A DNA stretch of 58,242 bases from Thecamonas trahens ATCC 50062 (GCF_000142905.1 NW_013657651.1:174452-232693), one strand, 5' to 3'. Shown: positions 29,369-39,037, counted from the stretch's first letter. Notes: a model not told the origin generated them from the sequence alone. Made by a program: numbers and translations.

Positions 29369-30817
29369 ATGAACGACCCGTCTGGGCTGGATGAGCTTAA
29401 GTCGATGGTGACTACGTCGCTTGCCGCCAAGGGTGTCCTCGCCTCGCTCCGGGCCCAACTACGGGCGGCTGTGTATGAAGCTCTGGACGAGGCTGACGGC
29501 GGTGCTGGTGGCTCTTCTGGAGCTGCGCTGGTAGCTACCTGTGAAGACCATGTCCTCCTCCTCTCCCTTGTCGCAGACTATCTCCACAGTGCTGGTCTCA
29601 AGTACTCGGCTTCAGTCCTCATCGCTGAAGCCGGTATCGATGCCCGCCCCGACCCGCTCCCGCGCGCAGCCGCTCTTGCGGCTGCCCTGGATCTTCCGCA
29701 CCCACAGGGCCAAGAGCCTGTCTTAGCCACACTCATCCGAACCGCAAAGGCTTTGCCTGCGTCGCTCCAGTCTGCTCAGCCCGAGAGTCACTCTCGCGAT
29801 CAGTCGCCGCCGCGCGCCGCAGACTCCCACTCCTCCCCGGCCCCTAGCTCGCCGAAGGCGGCATCCTCGCCCGCAACCGCATACATGCCGACTTATGGCT
29901 CCAACAGCTCTTTTGTTGAGTCATTCGATGAGTCGATTCCCGAATCTGTACCCGAGGAGGTCGAGGAGATGCTCGATACCTCGCTGGTCGAGTCGATCGA
30001 CGACGACGACGATGGCGGCGACGTGCTCGACCTACTCCCACAGGGCCGGCCCACTTTGTCGTACGGCTCACGTCCTGTGGCAGGTGCTGGGTTGAACTCT
30101 CGTCCAAGGCCGACCACACAGTCGTCTGTTGTGATGTTTGGCGACGACGACTCGTTTACCGAGTCTGTGCCCGAGGAGGAGCTGATTGAGGAGGAGACGC
30201 CTGCTGCTGTTCCCGCTCTTGCAGCAGCAATGACGCCCCCAGCGCATCGGGGCGGCGCCGTGGCATCTGGAGGGCTGTTTGGAAGTGGAGGCGGTGGACT
30301 CGGCGACGCACCACCGCTCGGGCGGCCTGCCTCGTCACACGGACGGTCCGGGCTTCCACCGCTTGGAGGCCGGCTGCCAACCCTTGACTCGAACGCGCGT
30401 GATCAGATGGCGCGCGATCTGCTGGGAGACGACTTTGAGGGCGATTCTATCGACGTGGGAGACGAGACCGATGACGACATGGCGCATCTGGCGTACCTCA
30501 ACTCGCTGGAGACCCAGCTGCGCAAGCCGGTAGTGCGCGGCGCACCGGGCGCCAAGACCCAGGCCAAGGCTTCTGTAGTCACCGCCAATCCGTACCTTCA
30601 TGATGCGTTTGAGAGCGACGACGATGACGGCGGCATGTTTGGCGGGCGCGATCTCGACGACGACGACGACGACTTTGACGACGACTTTGACGACTCGGAC
30701 CTCGATGCGCCGATTGTCGACCCGCACCGCAACGACTTTGGCTCGCTCGCCACCTCTGACCGATCCGCCTCTCCGCTCGACGTTCGTGACTTTGACTATG
30801 TGGAGTCTGTTCTTTAG
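29369..30817 (+). CDS. FOP: FOP/CEP43-like centrosomal protein (LisH/TOF domain)
   Basis: 482 residues. Residues 1-110 match the FOP N-terminal dimerisation region: LDELKSMVTTSLAAKGVLAS, LRAQLRAAVYEALDEADG, then a LisH-like helix pair (LLLSLVADYLHSAGLKYSAS). FOP, OFD1 and FOR20 share this module and anchor at centrioles and basal bodies. The rest is low complexity and strongly acidic, with SFVESFDESIPESVPEE and a second related box SFTESVPEEELIEEE, and Asp runs near residues 212 and 430. The duplicated SF.ES.PEE box may be a conserved partner-binding motif. It lies near Sfi1, which acts in the same organelle. The gene is intronless here and the ATG follows an in-frame TAG (29364). Confidence 0.85.
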   Translation: MNDPSGLDELKSMVTTSLAAKGVLASLRAQLRAAVYEALDEADGGAGGSSGAALVATCEDHVLLLSLVADYLHSAGLKYSASVLIAEAGIDARPDPLPRAAALAAALDLPHPQGQEPVLATLIRTAKALPASLQSAQPESHSRDQSPPRAADSHSSPAPSSPKAASSPATAYMPTYGSNSSFVESFDESIPESVPEEVEEMLDTSLVESIDDDDDGGDVLDLLPQGRPTLSYGSRPVAGAGLNSRPRPTTQSSVVMFGDDDSFTESVPEEELIEEETPAAVPALAAAMTPPAHRGGAVASGGLFGSGGGGLGDAPPLGRPASSHGRSGLPPLGGRLPTLDSNARDQMARDLLGDDFEGDSIDVGDETDDDMAHLAYLNSLETQLRKPVVRGAPGAKTQAKASVVTANPYLHDAFESDDDDGGMFGGRDLDDDDDDFDDDFDDSDLDAPIVDPHRNDFGSLATSDRSASPLDVRDFDYVESVL

Positions 30818-30832
30818 CCTTTACGATACAGA

Positions 30833-30850
30833 ATGGACAGTTTTGTCCAT
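30833..30850 (+). other. Perfect 7-bp hairpin just after the FOP stop
   Basis: ATGGACAGTTTTGTCCAT: a seven-pair stem with a four-base loop, 15 bases after the stop codon. It resembles in size, not in sequence, a histone 3' stem-loop. It may be a 3'-end element or chance. Confidence 0.5.
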
Positions 30851-31239
30851 CACACAAGCCGCGCTCCGCGACGCTCACAGACGTCGCGACGTCCATCAAC
30901 CGCGGTAAAAGAGTAGTACAATGTGTCAATGGTTGCTGTGGCCACTGGTGGCCCACAACAACCTCGGACGACGAGGGCGTGGCCAGACGGGGCGACGTCG
31001 GCCGTGGCCACTCCACCCACCCACCCCCACACACATGCACACACAAACATAAACTCGAAGATACCGCAGGGCGACGTCTCTATGTACTGACGTGCATCTG
31101 TGGTCGTAGACGACGTTGCGTCGTCGCACATCGCGCTCGCTGCGGGCGAGTAGATGGCCTAATCTTTGGAGTGCTCTGTGATCTGGAGTGTGTGTGCCAT
31201 GTCGTGTCCGTGTGTGTGAGAATCAGTTTAATGATGTAG
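30851..31239. other. Intergenic, downstream of FOP
   Basis: About 390 bases without a gene. It contains ACGTCGY-like repeats and a CCACC/CACA tract near 31012-31048. Nothing else recognised. Confidence 0.35.
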
Positions 31240-32780
31240 ACTAGAGGGTCCACAACCAACCGAACGTCGGACGAAGCCCCCGACCGTAGGAAGGGACTGT
31301 CCGGGCCCGTCTGGCGCCAACTTACTCGTGAGCCTCGTCATACGCATGAAGCGCTTGGACTTGGGGCCTGGCCTTGGGTAGGGGTCAGGACGTGGATCGG
31401 ACCGGCGTGAGCCGGGCCGATTAGAACAATTATGCCGCCCTGCACGGGTGCAGGGGTTAGTTATCCAACCTTACGGCAGGGGGTCTCCGACCCGATAAGG
31501 TTGCATCGGATCTTGGGTGCAGGAGGAGGTCTTGTCCAGAAAGAGGGGGGAATGGGGGAAGGGGGCGAAAAGGGGGTAAAATGGCGTGTTGGGGGGTAAA
31601 GAGATGGGCGTTGGAGATGGCGTTGAAGATGGCGTTGACAATGGACGAGACACAGCAGCGCTGTTGAGAGCTCCTGTGTTCCAGATCACGTGCTGGAGAG
31701 TTGTTGCATGGAGTTAAGCAGAGAAGCACCTACAGGAACTGCAGGGTGCCACCTGCCGTGGGATTGTACGCCGGCCCTAAGTACCGCGAACCACTGATCT
31801 CACTACGGCGAGAAGACGGCCGCCACATAGGACATCCGTAAGTGGTGCGGCGTACAACTTGTTGGGTGCTCAACATCGACTGCAGGATACTCTAGTCACT
31901 TGGAATCCCTCACTGGGGCGCCGACGACCGATATTCCTTCAGATCCCACCCTCCAAGAGGCCGACCTCTGTCCTGGTTGCAGCTCAGGACCACCGAGCAT
32001 CCGGCGGTCCACCAGGGAGAGGTTGGCAATATGGATGATAATGCCGACAACATGTGACGACACTGGTTGCCGTCGGCGGGCCGACGGCGGGATGGACACA
32101 CATCCCATGGGGGGTTAGGAGGATCAGCGTGAGCGGGGCGCATGCGCCCTCGCCCCGCTGATCCGTCCACACCTCGCAGCGCCGTTTAGGGACGGATCCC
32201 TGACCGCAACCATCGGGGGCGACAAACGGTAGGTGCACCTACCGCCGGTCAACCCCCTTCGAATGAGACCGCACCCCCTTGCGGACTCCGGTCGCATGAC
32301 GTTTGGCGGGTCATTTCTGACCACGAGGAAGGATGTGCAAGGGCGCCAGACGGACTACGTCCTGGCGCCCAGGGGGCCGGCTCCTCCCCTGGCCCCCCTT
32401 CCTGGTGGTACACGCTCCTCGGCCTGCTCAAGACCCCGGGTGCACCCCCGGCCACGGGCAGAGCCCGTGACTGGTTGCTACCCTTCACCCGGTGCCCTGA
32501 GCGCGGCTGAAGCCGAAGGTCGCGCGACCCCAAAAATTACATTGTCCACGACTCCCGCACTGTCCAAGGACAGTACGGCCCCCTCATGTAGGGGGTCTCC
32601 CAGGGTGTGCACTGTGTCATCCACACCACAGCCCTGTTTGTCACCGGGACTCCCGACCGCGAGCCTGCGAGCGGGAGGGGTAATTCCGGAGAGAGGAGTC
32701 ATAGCCTGTCCGTCTCGCGCATCAAATGTGTGATCAACCACTCTTCGCAGCAGCTCGTCCCCCACTCTGACACGATCTGC
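31240..32780. other. Non-coding, hairpin-dense region of unknown nature
   Basis: About 1.5 kb with no supported protein on either strand and none of the simple repeats seen elsewhere. It holds a series of strong inverted repeats: CCCTGCACGGGTGCAGGG (31438-31455), GCCGTCGG/CCGACGGC (32069-32088), GGATCAGC/GCTGATCC around an inner GCGGGG/CCCCGC stem (32121-32164), the perfect 18-bp palindrome CGGTAGGTGCACCTACCG (32227-32244), GGGCGCCAG/CTGGCGCCC with an inner GGAC/GTCC (32341-32370), CACGGGC/GCCCGTG (32453-32469), ACTGTCCAAGGACAGT (32557-32572) and a GGGGG-type hairpin near 32578-32600. This could be a structured RNA gene, a mobile-element end or a degraded element. No terminal repeat or target-site duplication is visible. 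Confidence 0.6.
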
Positions 32781-32854
32781 TGGATCTCCGATTTTTAGGC
32801 GATGCCTTGCTTCGCCAATCCCCCCCCCTCCCCCCCTCCTCCTGCATCTCTGCC

Positions 32855-34639
32855 ATGACTCGGACCAGGTTCCTTCTGGACATACTCCATGCCCGAGTGT
32901 GTGGCATGGCGCCCAGCGGGCGAAGCGTACCTCCATTGGCAGCGCCGACGACGACTGCGTCGCAAGCAGACCTTGCTGTCCCGGCGGGCTTTGCACTTGC
33001 TGGCGCGGATGGTCTTCCCTCGACACCAGATGACGTGGCGCGGATTCTGGCTGACTCGCTGATGAGGGATATGTCCGATGTGGTTGACGATGCCTGGTCT
33101 GTCCGTGGCTTTGTCAATCTGCGCCTCACAAACTCGGCTCTGTGGTCGGCCGTGGCGGGTCTTGGCGAGCGATCTGGTCTGGCTGCTGCTACGCAGAGCG
33201 GCGATGTCGGGTCTGCAGTGAGAGGACGGGTGCTGATTGATGCAGGCTCGCCAAACATGGGCAAGATTCTGCATGTAGGTCACATGCGGTCGTATATCTT
33301 TGGCGCTGCCCTGGAGGGCCTGCATCGTCTTGCCGGGGCGAATGCTGTCGACGTTGTCTCGCATGAGGGCGACTTTGGAACGCCGATGGGCATCACACTG
33401 GCCCAACTAGGCCCTGCGCCAGTGTTAAGGAAGCCAGGATCTGAGGATCGGGATGCTCTGGGAGCAGTCTCGCAGGCGTACGCCGACGGCAAGCGCCGGC
33501 TCGATGCGGGTGATGCTGCGTTTGGGGAGGCGGTGCAGGCGACAACGTTGAGGCTGCAGCACGCACTGGTAGCGCGTGCACGTCTCGCCGAGCTTGACAC
33601 CAGCGAACGAGCACTGCTCACGGTGTACGACGAGGTATGTGGCGTCTCGCGCCGGGTCATCGACTCGTTGATGTCGACCCGCCTTGGTCTGGGATCGGAG
33701 AGGCGGCCCGAGTCGAGCTACGCAGCCATGCTCCCAGATCTCGTTGAGAAGCTCAAGCAGGTCGAGGGCGCACGTGAAGAAGACGGCGGAGGATGGGGCA
33801 TCGAAACATCAGGATTTGCCGCGCCGTTTCTCTTTTCCAAGGCCAATGGTGGGTACCTCTACGCGACCACCGATGTGGCTGCGCTGGCGACGCGGCTGGC
33901 GGCGTCACCGCGCTACTCACGGATGGTGTACGTGACCGATGGCTCGCAGGCGCAGCACTTTGCGCAGCTGTTTGCCGTGAGCAGCAAGGCAAGCCAAGTG
34001 CTGGGCGGCAGCGTGGAGGGTCTCGAGCTTCGGCATGCTTCGTTTGGCATGGTTCGGGCGTCGCCCGGAAGCGGCAAGCTCTCATCGCGCGCAGGGGTAC
34101 AGTTTGAGTTTCAGCTAGAGGCGCTGCTAGATGCGGCTGAGAAAGCAGCGACAGCCTCGCTGCAGAGCGGTGACGATCCGCGGCGACTTGCTGTTGCTGC
34201 TCTCAAGTACTACGACTTGCTTCGGCCGCGCGGGTATGTGCTCGACTTTGACGACATGGTCAAGTCAACGGGCAAGACGGCTGTCTACGTACTGTACGCA
34301 CGGGCGCGCGCTCTCTCACTGCTGGCAAAGGCAGAGCGTGAGCCTGTCAAGTTGTTTGACGGCGCGGCTCCTGCGCTGGATGGGCCAAGCCGGCAGCTTG
34401 CGCTTGCGCTTCTGGGAATGCCTGCAGCTGTTCGGAGTGCGGCAAGCGCTTGCGCGCCCCACACACTTGCGGGAGCACTGCACAACCTCGCGGGCGAGTT
34501 CCACACCTGGTACTCGGCTGTGCGGGTGGTGGGATCGGTACACGAGGCTGCTCTCCTCACGCTATGCCAAGCCACGGTGAGCGTCATTGACGCCGGGCTC
34601 GCCGGGCTCGGCATCGACCCGCGGGTCGACGGGCTTTAG
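32855..34639 (+). CDS. RARS: Arginyl-tRNA synthetase, possibly organellar
   Basis: 594 residues from the first ATG. It charges tRNA-Arg. The class I signature is SPNMGKILHVGHMRSYIFG (HVGH in the HIGH position, with the Ser-Pro-Asn context typical of ArgRS); the KMSKS loop reads GKLSSRAG. The Add1-type N-terminal domain is present but short (DDAWSVRGFVNLRLTNSALW), and VVSHEGDFGTPMGITLAQLG follows the first motif as in ArgRS (the N.GDWGTQFG segment). The C-terminal helical DALR domain is present (VYVLYARARALSLL, LHNLAGEFHTWYSAVRVVGS) and ends in GLAGLGIDPR, like the usual GL.LLGI end. The divergent motifs and the basic N-terminus (MTRTRFLLDILHARVCG) suggest a mitochondrial enzyme, which is inference. 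Its stop is 18 bases from the stop of the convergent WD40 gene. Confidence 0.88.
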   Translation: MTRTRFLLDILHARVCGMAPSGRSVPPLAAPTTTASQADLAVPAGFALAGADGLPSTPDDVARILADSLMRDMSDVVDDAWSVRGFVNLRLTNSALWSAVAGLGERSGLAAATQSGDVGSAVRGRVLIDAGSPNMGKILHVGHMRSYIFGAALEGLHRLAGANAVDVVSHEGDFGTPMGITLAQLGPAPVLRKPGSEDRDALGAVSQAYADGKRRLDAGDAAFGEAVQATTLRLQHALVARARLAELDTSERALLTVYDEVCGVSRRVIDSLMSTRLGLGSERRPESSYAAMLPDLVEKLKQVEGAREEDGGGWGIETSGFAAPFLFSKANGGYLYATTDVAALATRLAASPRYSRMVYVTDGSQAQHFAQLFAVSSKASQVLGGSVEGLELRHASFGMVRASPGSGKLSSRAGVQFEFQLEALLDAAEKAATASLQSGDDPRRLAVAALKYYDLLRPRGYVLDFDDMVKSTGKTAVYVLYARARALSLLAKAEREPVKLFDGAAPALDGPSRQLALALLGMPAAVRSAASACAPHTLAGALHNLAGEFHTWYSAVRVVGSVHEAALLTLCQATVSVIDAGLAGLGIDPRVDGL

Positions 34640-34657
34640 CGGCGCACAGGTGTGCGA

Positions 34658-37351
34658 CTATCGCTGCGAGGTCAATACAACCAACAGGCGTGACTCAAAT
34701 GTGGTGACCGGCTCATCGTCATCGTTCTCGGGCGGGTGGACGACGTCATGCGGCTCGAGGCCAAAGACGACCATCTTATCCGAGGTAGTGAAGCGAGCGG
34801 GCAGCGCAGGAAGTGGCCAGGCGGCGAGATGGCGAACCCGGTCGAGCGACCAGAGCTTGAGCTCGGCCGGCGGCGGCGGGGCTGGTGCGCCCGGGGCAGA
34901 TGAGGGGTTGACCACTTGGGGTGGCGCACCGACCGAGAGCATGTGCGAGCCATCAAAGACCACAGCCAGGACTGGGCCGCGCTTGAGGGCAAAGTAGTTG
35001 TGCGAGACAAGGCGCCGTGGCATGTCCCAGACCTTGACCATGCCGTCTGCAGAGGCTGTGGCAAGGGTGTCCAGCGGCTTTGAGATCAATGTCGAGCCCA
35101 TAGGCAGTGCAAACGAGGTAAGCGACCGCTTGTGGGCCTGGATCTTGTGGAGGAGAGAGGCACCCGAGCGCGCGACGGACCAGACCGAGAGCTGACCGTC
35201 GATGGCCGAGGTGACGGCGCGAGTGCCTGCGACGGCAACGGCAGTGACAGCAGCACCAGTAGCACCCGAGAGAGTGACAATAAGGCGGACCTTGCCGGTC
35301 GACCACAGATGGACGGATCCGTCGCGAGCACCGGAGACCAGCGAGTGCGGATCCGAGGCGAGGGCGGTGACCGGCGATGCCAGCGAGATGAGCTGCAAGC
35401 ACTCATGCTGCGGCGGCTCAGAGCAGGCCTGCCACACTCGCATCTGCGAGTTGTCGTAGGCAACAATGAGAACGTCGGTTGGCGAAACAGCCACAGACGA
35501 GAGCACGACTGCAGTGGCTTCGGCGCCGATGGCGGGGTACGAGTGCACAAGATCAAACGAGTGCTTCTTCTGGGTCGGCTCCGAACTCGATGTTGACTGA
35601 ATGATGTGAGAGCGAACCTGCCACCAGAAGATGGCGCCGTCGCCGTCGCCAGCAACAAGACCATCACGAGTGGCGTGAAGCGCGGTGATGGCATGGGACG
35701 AGAGCGAAGACCAGTGGAGATCAAAGGCAATGTCCAGGGGATGGTCCAGGCCACGAAGACCAGCCAGCGCCGACCTGGGAGGCGGCGGTGGAGGCGGTGG
35801 TGGCGGCGGGGCAAGTGACAGCACCGAGCTAGATTGCACCGAGCTGTCACCGGCATCGGTCACATCACGCGAGGTGGCGGATGTGGCGCGTGAGGCGGCA
35901 GAGCTGGCCTCGCTTTCAGAGTCGCTCGAGCTTGCGAGCAGAGCGTCATCACTCTCGGTCTCGTCGGCGTCGGCAGAGGCAACCGAGTTTGAGACCGACG
36001 GCGGAATGACGTCGATGGAGGCGGTAGGGGCGGAGCTCTCGACGACCGGGATGGCGACATCGGTGACGTCGGAGGCGACCGAGCCTGTCTGCGAGCCTGC
36101 GGCAGACTCTGGAGAAGCAGCGGCGGCGGAAGCAGAAGCAGAAGCAGCCTTGCGCTCCAGCGTGGCAGTGATGGACGCGATGCGGGCATCGAGCTTGGTG
36201 GCGCGGGCTGCGGCGCGCGAGTTGAACGGGAGCGGAGTGACTGTGATCGCGAGCGAGATGGTAGCCGGCTTGCGCACAAGATCATCATGGAAGGGCACGT
36301 CAGCATGCCACCATGACAGGGGGACAATGTGGTTGGCCGAGGCGCGGGCCAGGGCGCTGACCGCCGGGAGCGGGAACGAAGTCGGCCCGCAGACTGGATA
36401 CATGGTTTCATCGTCGGGATGCTGGATCTCGTAGACGGCGATGTAAATGTCATCGCGTGTGGCGGCGCGGGCGTCGACTAGAAACTCAACGGCACCAGAG
36501 GACGTAAAGTCGATTACGGCTGGCTCGATGACCTCATAGTCGGCGAGGAAGCCGCGTTGGTCGGCTCCGAGCGAGACGACAACCTGAAGCTCGCCAAAGA
36601 CGTCTGTACCCATGGCAACGCCATGAAGCGTACTCGGCGTAACCATGATTTGTAGAGCGGTGAGTTCCGGCCAGGCCTTGCGCTCCAGGAGGGCACGGGC
36701 GGAGATGAGGCGGGCGAGGCGGGTCTGGGTCTCCTCGTCGGCGTAGGCGGCGAGATGGCGCGGAAAGCCTGGTGGCGGAGCGCGCGACGGCGGCGCCACA
36801 GCAGCATAGGCCTCCGAGACCAGCTTTTCCGGAAACGCCCTCTGCTTTGTCCTCAACCACGCACGGGCTTTGACCGCCTTGGCCTTGCGGCGGCGAGCGA
36901 GCTTGTCCGCTGACGACTCGTGCGTGCGGCGTGAGTCTGGCAACGAGCGCGGGCGGCGGGCAGCAGACGGGCGCGATGGAGGGGCAGGCGGAGGGCGATG
37001 GCGGGGAGGCGGGACAGGCTCACGCCAGGGACGTGAGCGAGCAGGCCCGTCGATCTGCGGGACGACGTAGGCCGGGCCCTCGTCCGGGCTGGTGTCCACA
37101 AAGCGGAGAAAGGGCAGATCTGCGCCCATGTCTGCGCAGAGACTAGCCACCGAGTCCTCGAGATCGGCAACCAGAGCCTTCCGCCGGGTGTGCTTGGCAG
37201 CCACGGCCGTCAGATTGGCGCGAGCACGGACGAGTCTCCGTATGCGAGCCGGATCCGCTGCCCGCAGCGCCGCCACCGAGCTGGCCACCGACCGCGAGCT
37301 GGCGGTTGACGTCGTGGAGCCACGACGTGTGTCGAGCCAGTGGGACGCCAT
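34658..37351 (-). CDS. WD40-repeat protein with long N-terminal region
   Basis: 897 residues. Residues 1-170 are Arg/Ala-rich with a possible short coiled coil; residues about 230-420 look folded (MGTDVFGELQVVVSLGADQR, DDIYIAVYEIQHPDDETMYP), perhaps a beta-rich domain. A Ser/Asp/Glu-rich linker follows, ending in an 11-Pro run near residue 525. The C-terminal 360 residues form WD40 repeats: ITALHATRDGLVAGDGDGAI, DGSVHLWSTGKV, AIDGQLSVWSVA, ASADGMVKVWDMPRR and ELKLWSLDR. It is probably a scaffold. The N-terminal half matches no family I know; its middle beta-rich part could be a C2-like or MSP-like domain. It starts divergently from the ketoacyl synthase gene. Confidence 0.8.
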   Translation of the reverse strand: MASHWLDTRRGSTTSTASSRSVASSVAALRAADPARIRRLVRARANLTAVAAKHTRRKALVADLEDSVASLCADMGADLPFLRFVDTSPDEGPAYVVPQIDGPARSRPWREPVPPPRHRPPPAPPSRPSAARRPRSLPDSRRTHESSADKLARRRKAKAVKARAWLRTKQRAFPEKLVSEAYAAVAPPSRAPPPGFPRHLAAYADEETQTRLARLISARALLERKAWPELTALQIMVTPSTLHGVAMGTDVFGELQVVVSLGADQRGFLADYEVIEPAVIDFTSSGAVEFLVDARAATRDDIYIAVYEIQHPDDETMYPVCGPTSFPLPAVSALARASANHIVPLSWWHADVPFHDDLVRKPATISLAITVTPLPFNSRAAARATKLDARIASITATLERKAASASASAAAASPESAAGSQTGSVASDVTDVAIPVVESSAPTASIDVIPPSVSNSVASADADETESDDALLASSSDSESEASSAASRATSATSRDVTDAGDSSVQSSSVLSLAPPPPPPPPPPPRSALAGLRGLDHPLDIAFDLHWSSLSSHAITALHATRDGLVAGDGDGAIFWWQVRSHIIQSTSSSEPTQKKHSFDLVHSYPAIGAEATAVVLSSVAVSPTDVLIVAYDNSQMRVWQACSEPPQHECLQLISLASPVTALASDPHSLVSGARDGSVHLWSTGKVRLIVTLSGATGAAVTAVAVAGTRAVTSAIDGQLSVWSVARSGASLLHKIQAHKRSLTSFALPMGSTLISKPLDTLATASADGMVKVWDMPRRLVSHNYFALKRGPVLAVVFDGSHMLSVGAPPQVVNPSSAPGAPAPPPPAELKLWSLDRVRHLAAWPLPALPARFTTSDKMVVFGLEPHDVVHPPENDDDEPVTTFESRLLVVLTSQR

Positions 37352-37693
37352 AGTGTGGCAGGTCTGTGTGTGTGTGTGGAGATAGAGAGAGAGAGAGAGA
37401 GTGTGTGTGTGTGTGGGGGAGGTGGAGTGTGTGGAGAGTGTGTGTGTGGTGTGAGGTGTTTGACTGTGGCTGTGGTGCGTGTCCGTGGGTGGCCGAGAGC
37501 TGGCGCGGCCAGTCGGCGGGCGGCTGGCAGCGGGCAGCCCCCCCCCCCCCTACCCCCCTCCCCCTCCCTTCCGACACCATTCGTTTCGGTCATGAATGTT
37601 CGCCCCCTCCCTCCGTCCCCTCCCCCCCCCTCCCCCCGCCCCCCCCCCCCACGCCCACGCCACACACACCCCACTACCCATCTCACAAATAGC
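37352..37693. promoter_or_regulatory. Divergent promoter region (WD40 / KAS)
   Basis: 342 bases containing (GT)n and (GA)n runs near 37365-37450 and C-runs near 37538-37650. It lies between two divergent starts. No core promoter motif can be named. Confidence 0.45.
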
Positions 37694-39022
37694 ATGAAAC
37701 GGGTGGTGGTGACGGGACTTGGAGCGGTGACACCCTTTGGAATGGGCGCCATGACGCTGTGGGAGGGTCTGGCTTCGGGTGCGTCGGCGACACGGTCGCC
37801 GGCATCGGTGGCTGCCCTCACTCCTTCGGCACCGACTCACTGCACGGCTGTCGATCATCCGCCACCGCTGCCGATGGTTTCGGCGGTGGCTCCGGCTGAC
37901 GTGCCCTTTGCTGATCTGGTGGCCTCGCTTGATAGGGCCACTGCTGCCCGCTCGTCGCGCTTTATCCATCTGGCCGCCGCAGCCGCCGCAGAGGCTCTGG
38001 AGGATGCCGAGTGGGCACCGGCTGGGACCAAGGCTGCGCTGCGGACAGGGGTGGCTCTCGGCTCGGGCATGGGCTCGATGGCAGACATCCACGATGGGAC
38101 TCTGGCTTTGGTCGATCCCGAGCGCGGGCCGCGGCGAATCTCGCCGTTCTTTGTCCCGCGGATTCTGGTCAACCTGGCGGCGGGTACCGTCTCGATCGCC
38201 CACGGTCTGCAGGGCCCGAACCACGCGGTGGCGACGGCGTGTGCCACTGGTGCGCACTCGATCGGCGACGCGGCAAACTTTATTGCGCTCGGCTACGCCG
38301 ACGTCATGGTGGCCGGCTCATCCGAGGCTGCGCTCGACCCTCTGGCGCTCACCGGCTTTGCCCGGGCCAAGGCGCTGTCGACAGCGTGGGCGCGGACGCC
38401 CGAAGTGGCGTCCCGGCCATTTGACCAGCTGCGAGATGGGTTTGTCATGGGTGAGGGCGCCGGCGTGCTCGTTCTGGAAGAGCGTGAGCACGCGATTGCC
38501 CGTGGCGCCCACATCTACGCCGAGCTCCAGGGCTATGGTCTGACGGGTGACGCACACCACACGACGGCGCCGGCGCCCGATGGGCGCGGGGCGCTGCGGG
38601 CCATGCGGATGGCGCTGCGGAGGGCGCGGGTTCCGGTCGAAGAGCTCGACTACATCAACGCGCACGCAACGTCGACTTCGCTTGGTGACGCGGTCGAGTA
38701 CTCGGCTATCCACAAGCTGCTCTCGGATGCCGAGGCGAGCGAGCCGCTCCTGGTCTCGTCGTCCAAGGGCGCGATCGGGCACCTGCTCGGAGCCTCGGGT
38801 TCAGTGGAGGCACTCATCACGGTCCTTGCGCTCCACCACGGGGTGGCGCCGGTCAACACCAACCTCGAGAACATCGACGCGGCGCTCGACTCCGAGCTGG
38901 TCGAACTCGTCCAGCACAAGTCTCGCAAGGCTGAGCTCACCTACGCACTCTCCAACTCGTTTGGCTTTGGCGGGACCAACGTCTCACTCTGCTTTGCTTC
39001 GGGGCCTGCGGCTGTCGAATGA
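37694..39022 (+). CDS. OXSM: Beta-ketoacyl-ACP synthase II (mitochondrial type)
   Basis: 442 residues from ATG (MKRVVVTGLGAVTPFGMGAM, the classic KAS II start). It condenses malonyl-ACP with acyl-ACP in type II fatty acid synthesis. Active-site residues are all visible: Cys in NHAVATACATGAHSIGDA, His in NAHATSTSLGD, Lys and His in SSKGAIGHLLGASGS, and the C-terminal gate NSFGFGGTNVSL. In eukaryotes without plastids this enzyme works in mitochondria to make the lipoate precursor. No presequence precedes the catalytic start here; a non-AUG or spliced upstream exon could supply it. The stop is 15 bases from the stop of the convergent acyl-CoA synthetase. Both act on acyl chains, but they lie in opposite directions, so co-regulation is not implied. 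Confidence 0.94.
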   Translation: MKRVVVTGLGAVTPFGMGAMTLWEGLASGASATRSPASVAALTPSAPTHCTAVDHPPPLPMVSAVAPADVPFADLVASLDRATAARSSRFIHLAAAAAAEALEDAEWAPAGTKAALRTGVALGSGMGSMADIHDGTLALVDPERGPRRISPFFVPRILVNLAAGTVSIAHGLQGPNHAVATACATGAHSIGDAANFIALGYADVMVAGSSEAALDPLALTGFARAKALSTAWARTPEVASRPFDQLRDGFVMGEGAGVLVLEEREHAIARGAHIYAELQGYGLTGDAHHTTAPAPDGRGALRAMRMALRRARVPVEELDYINAHATSTSLGDAVEYSAIHKLLSDAEASEPLLVSSSKGAIGHLLGASGSVEALITVLALHHGVAPVNTNLENIDAALDSELVELVQHKSRKAELTYALSNSFGFGGTNVSLCFASGPAAVE

Positions 39023-39037
39023 TGATGACGAGGCTAC

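Noticed and set aside
32478-33026. Possible retroelement protein on the minus strand (reads KIGDPADRVRVGDELLRRVV)
   Set aside because: No reverse transcriptase or endonuclease motif; it overlaps the ArgRS start and the hairpin block, so a protein cannot be supported.
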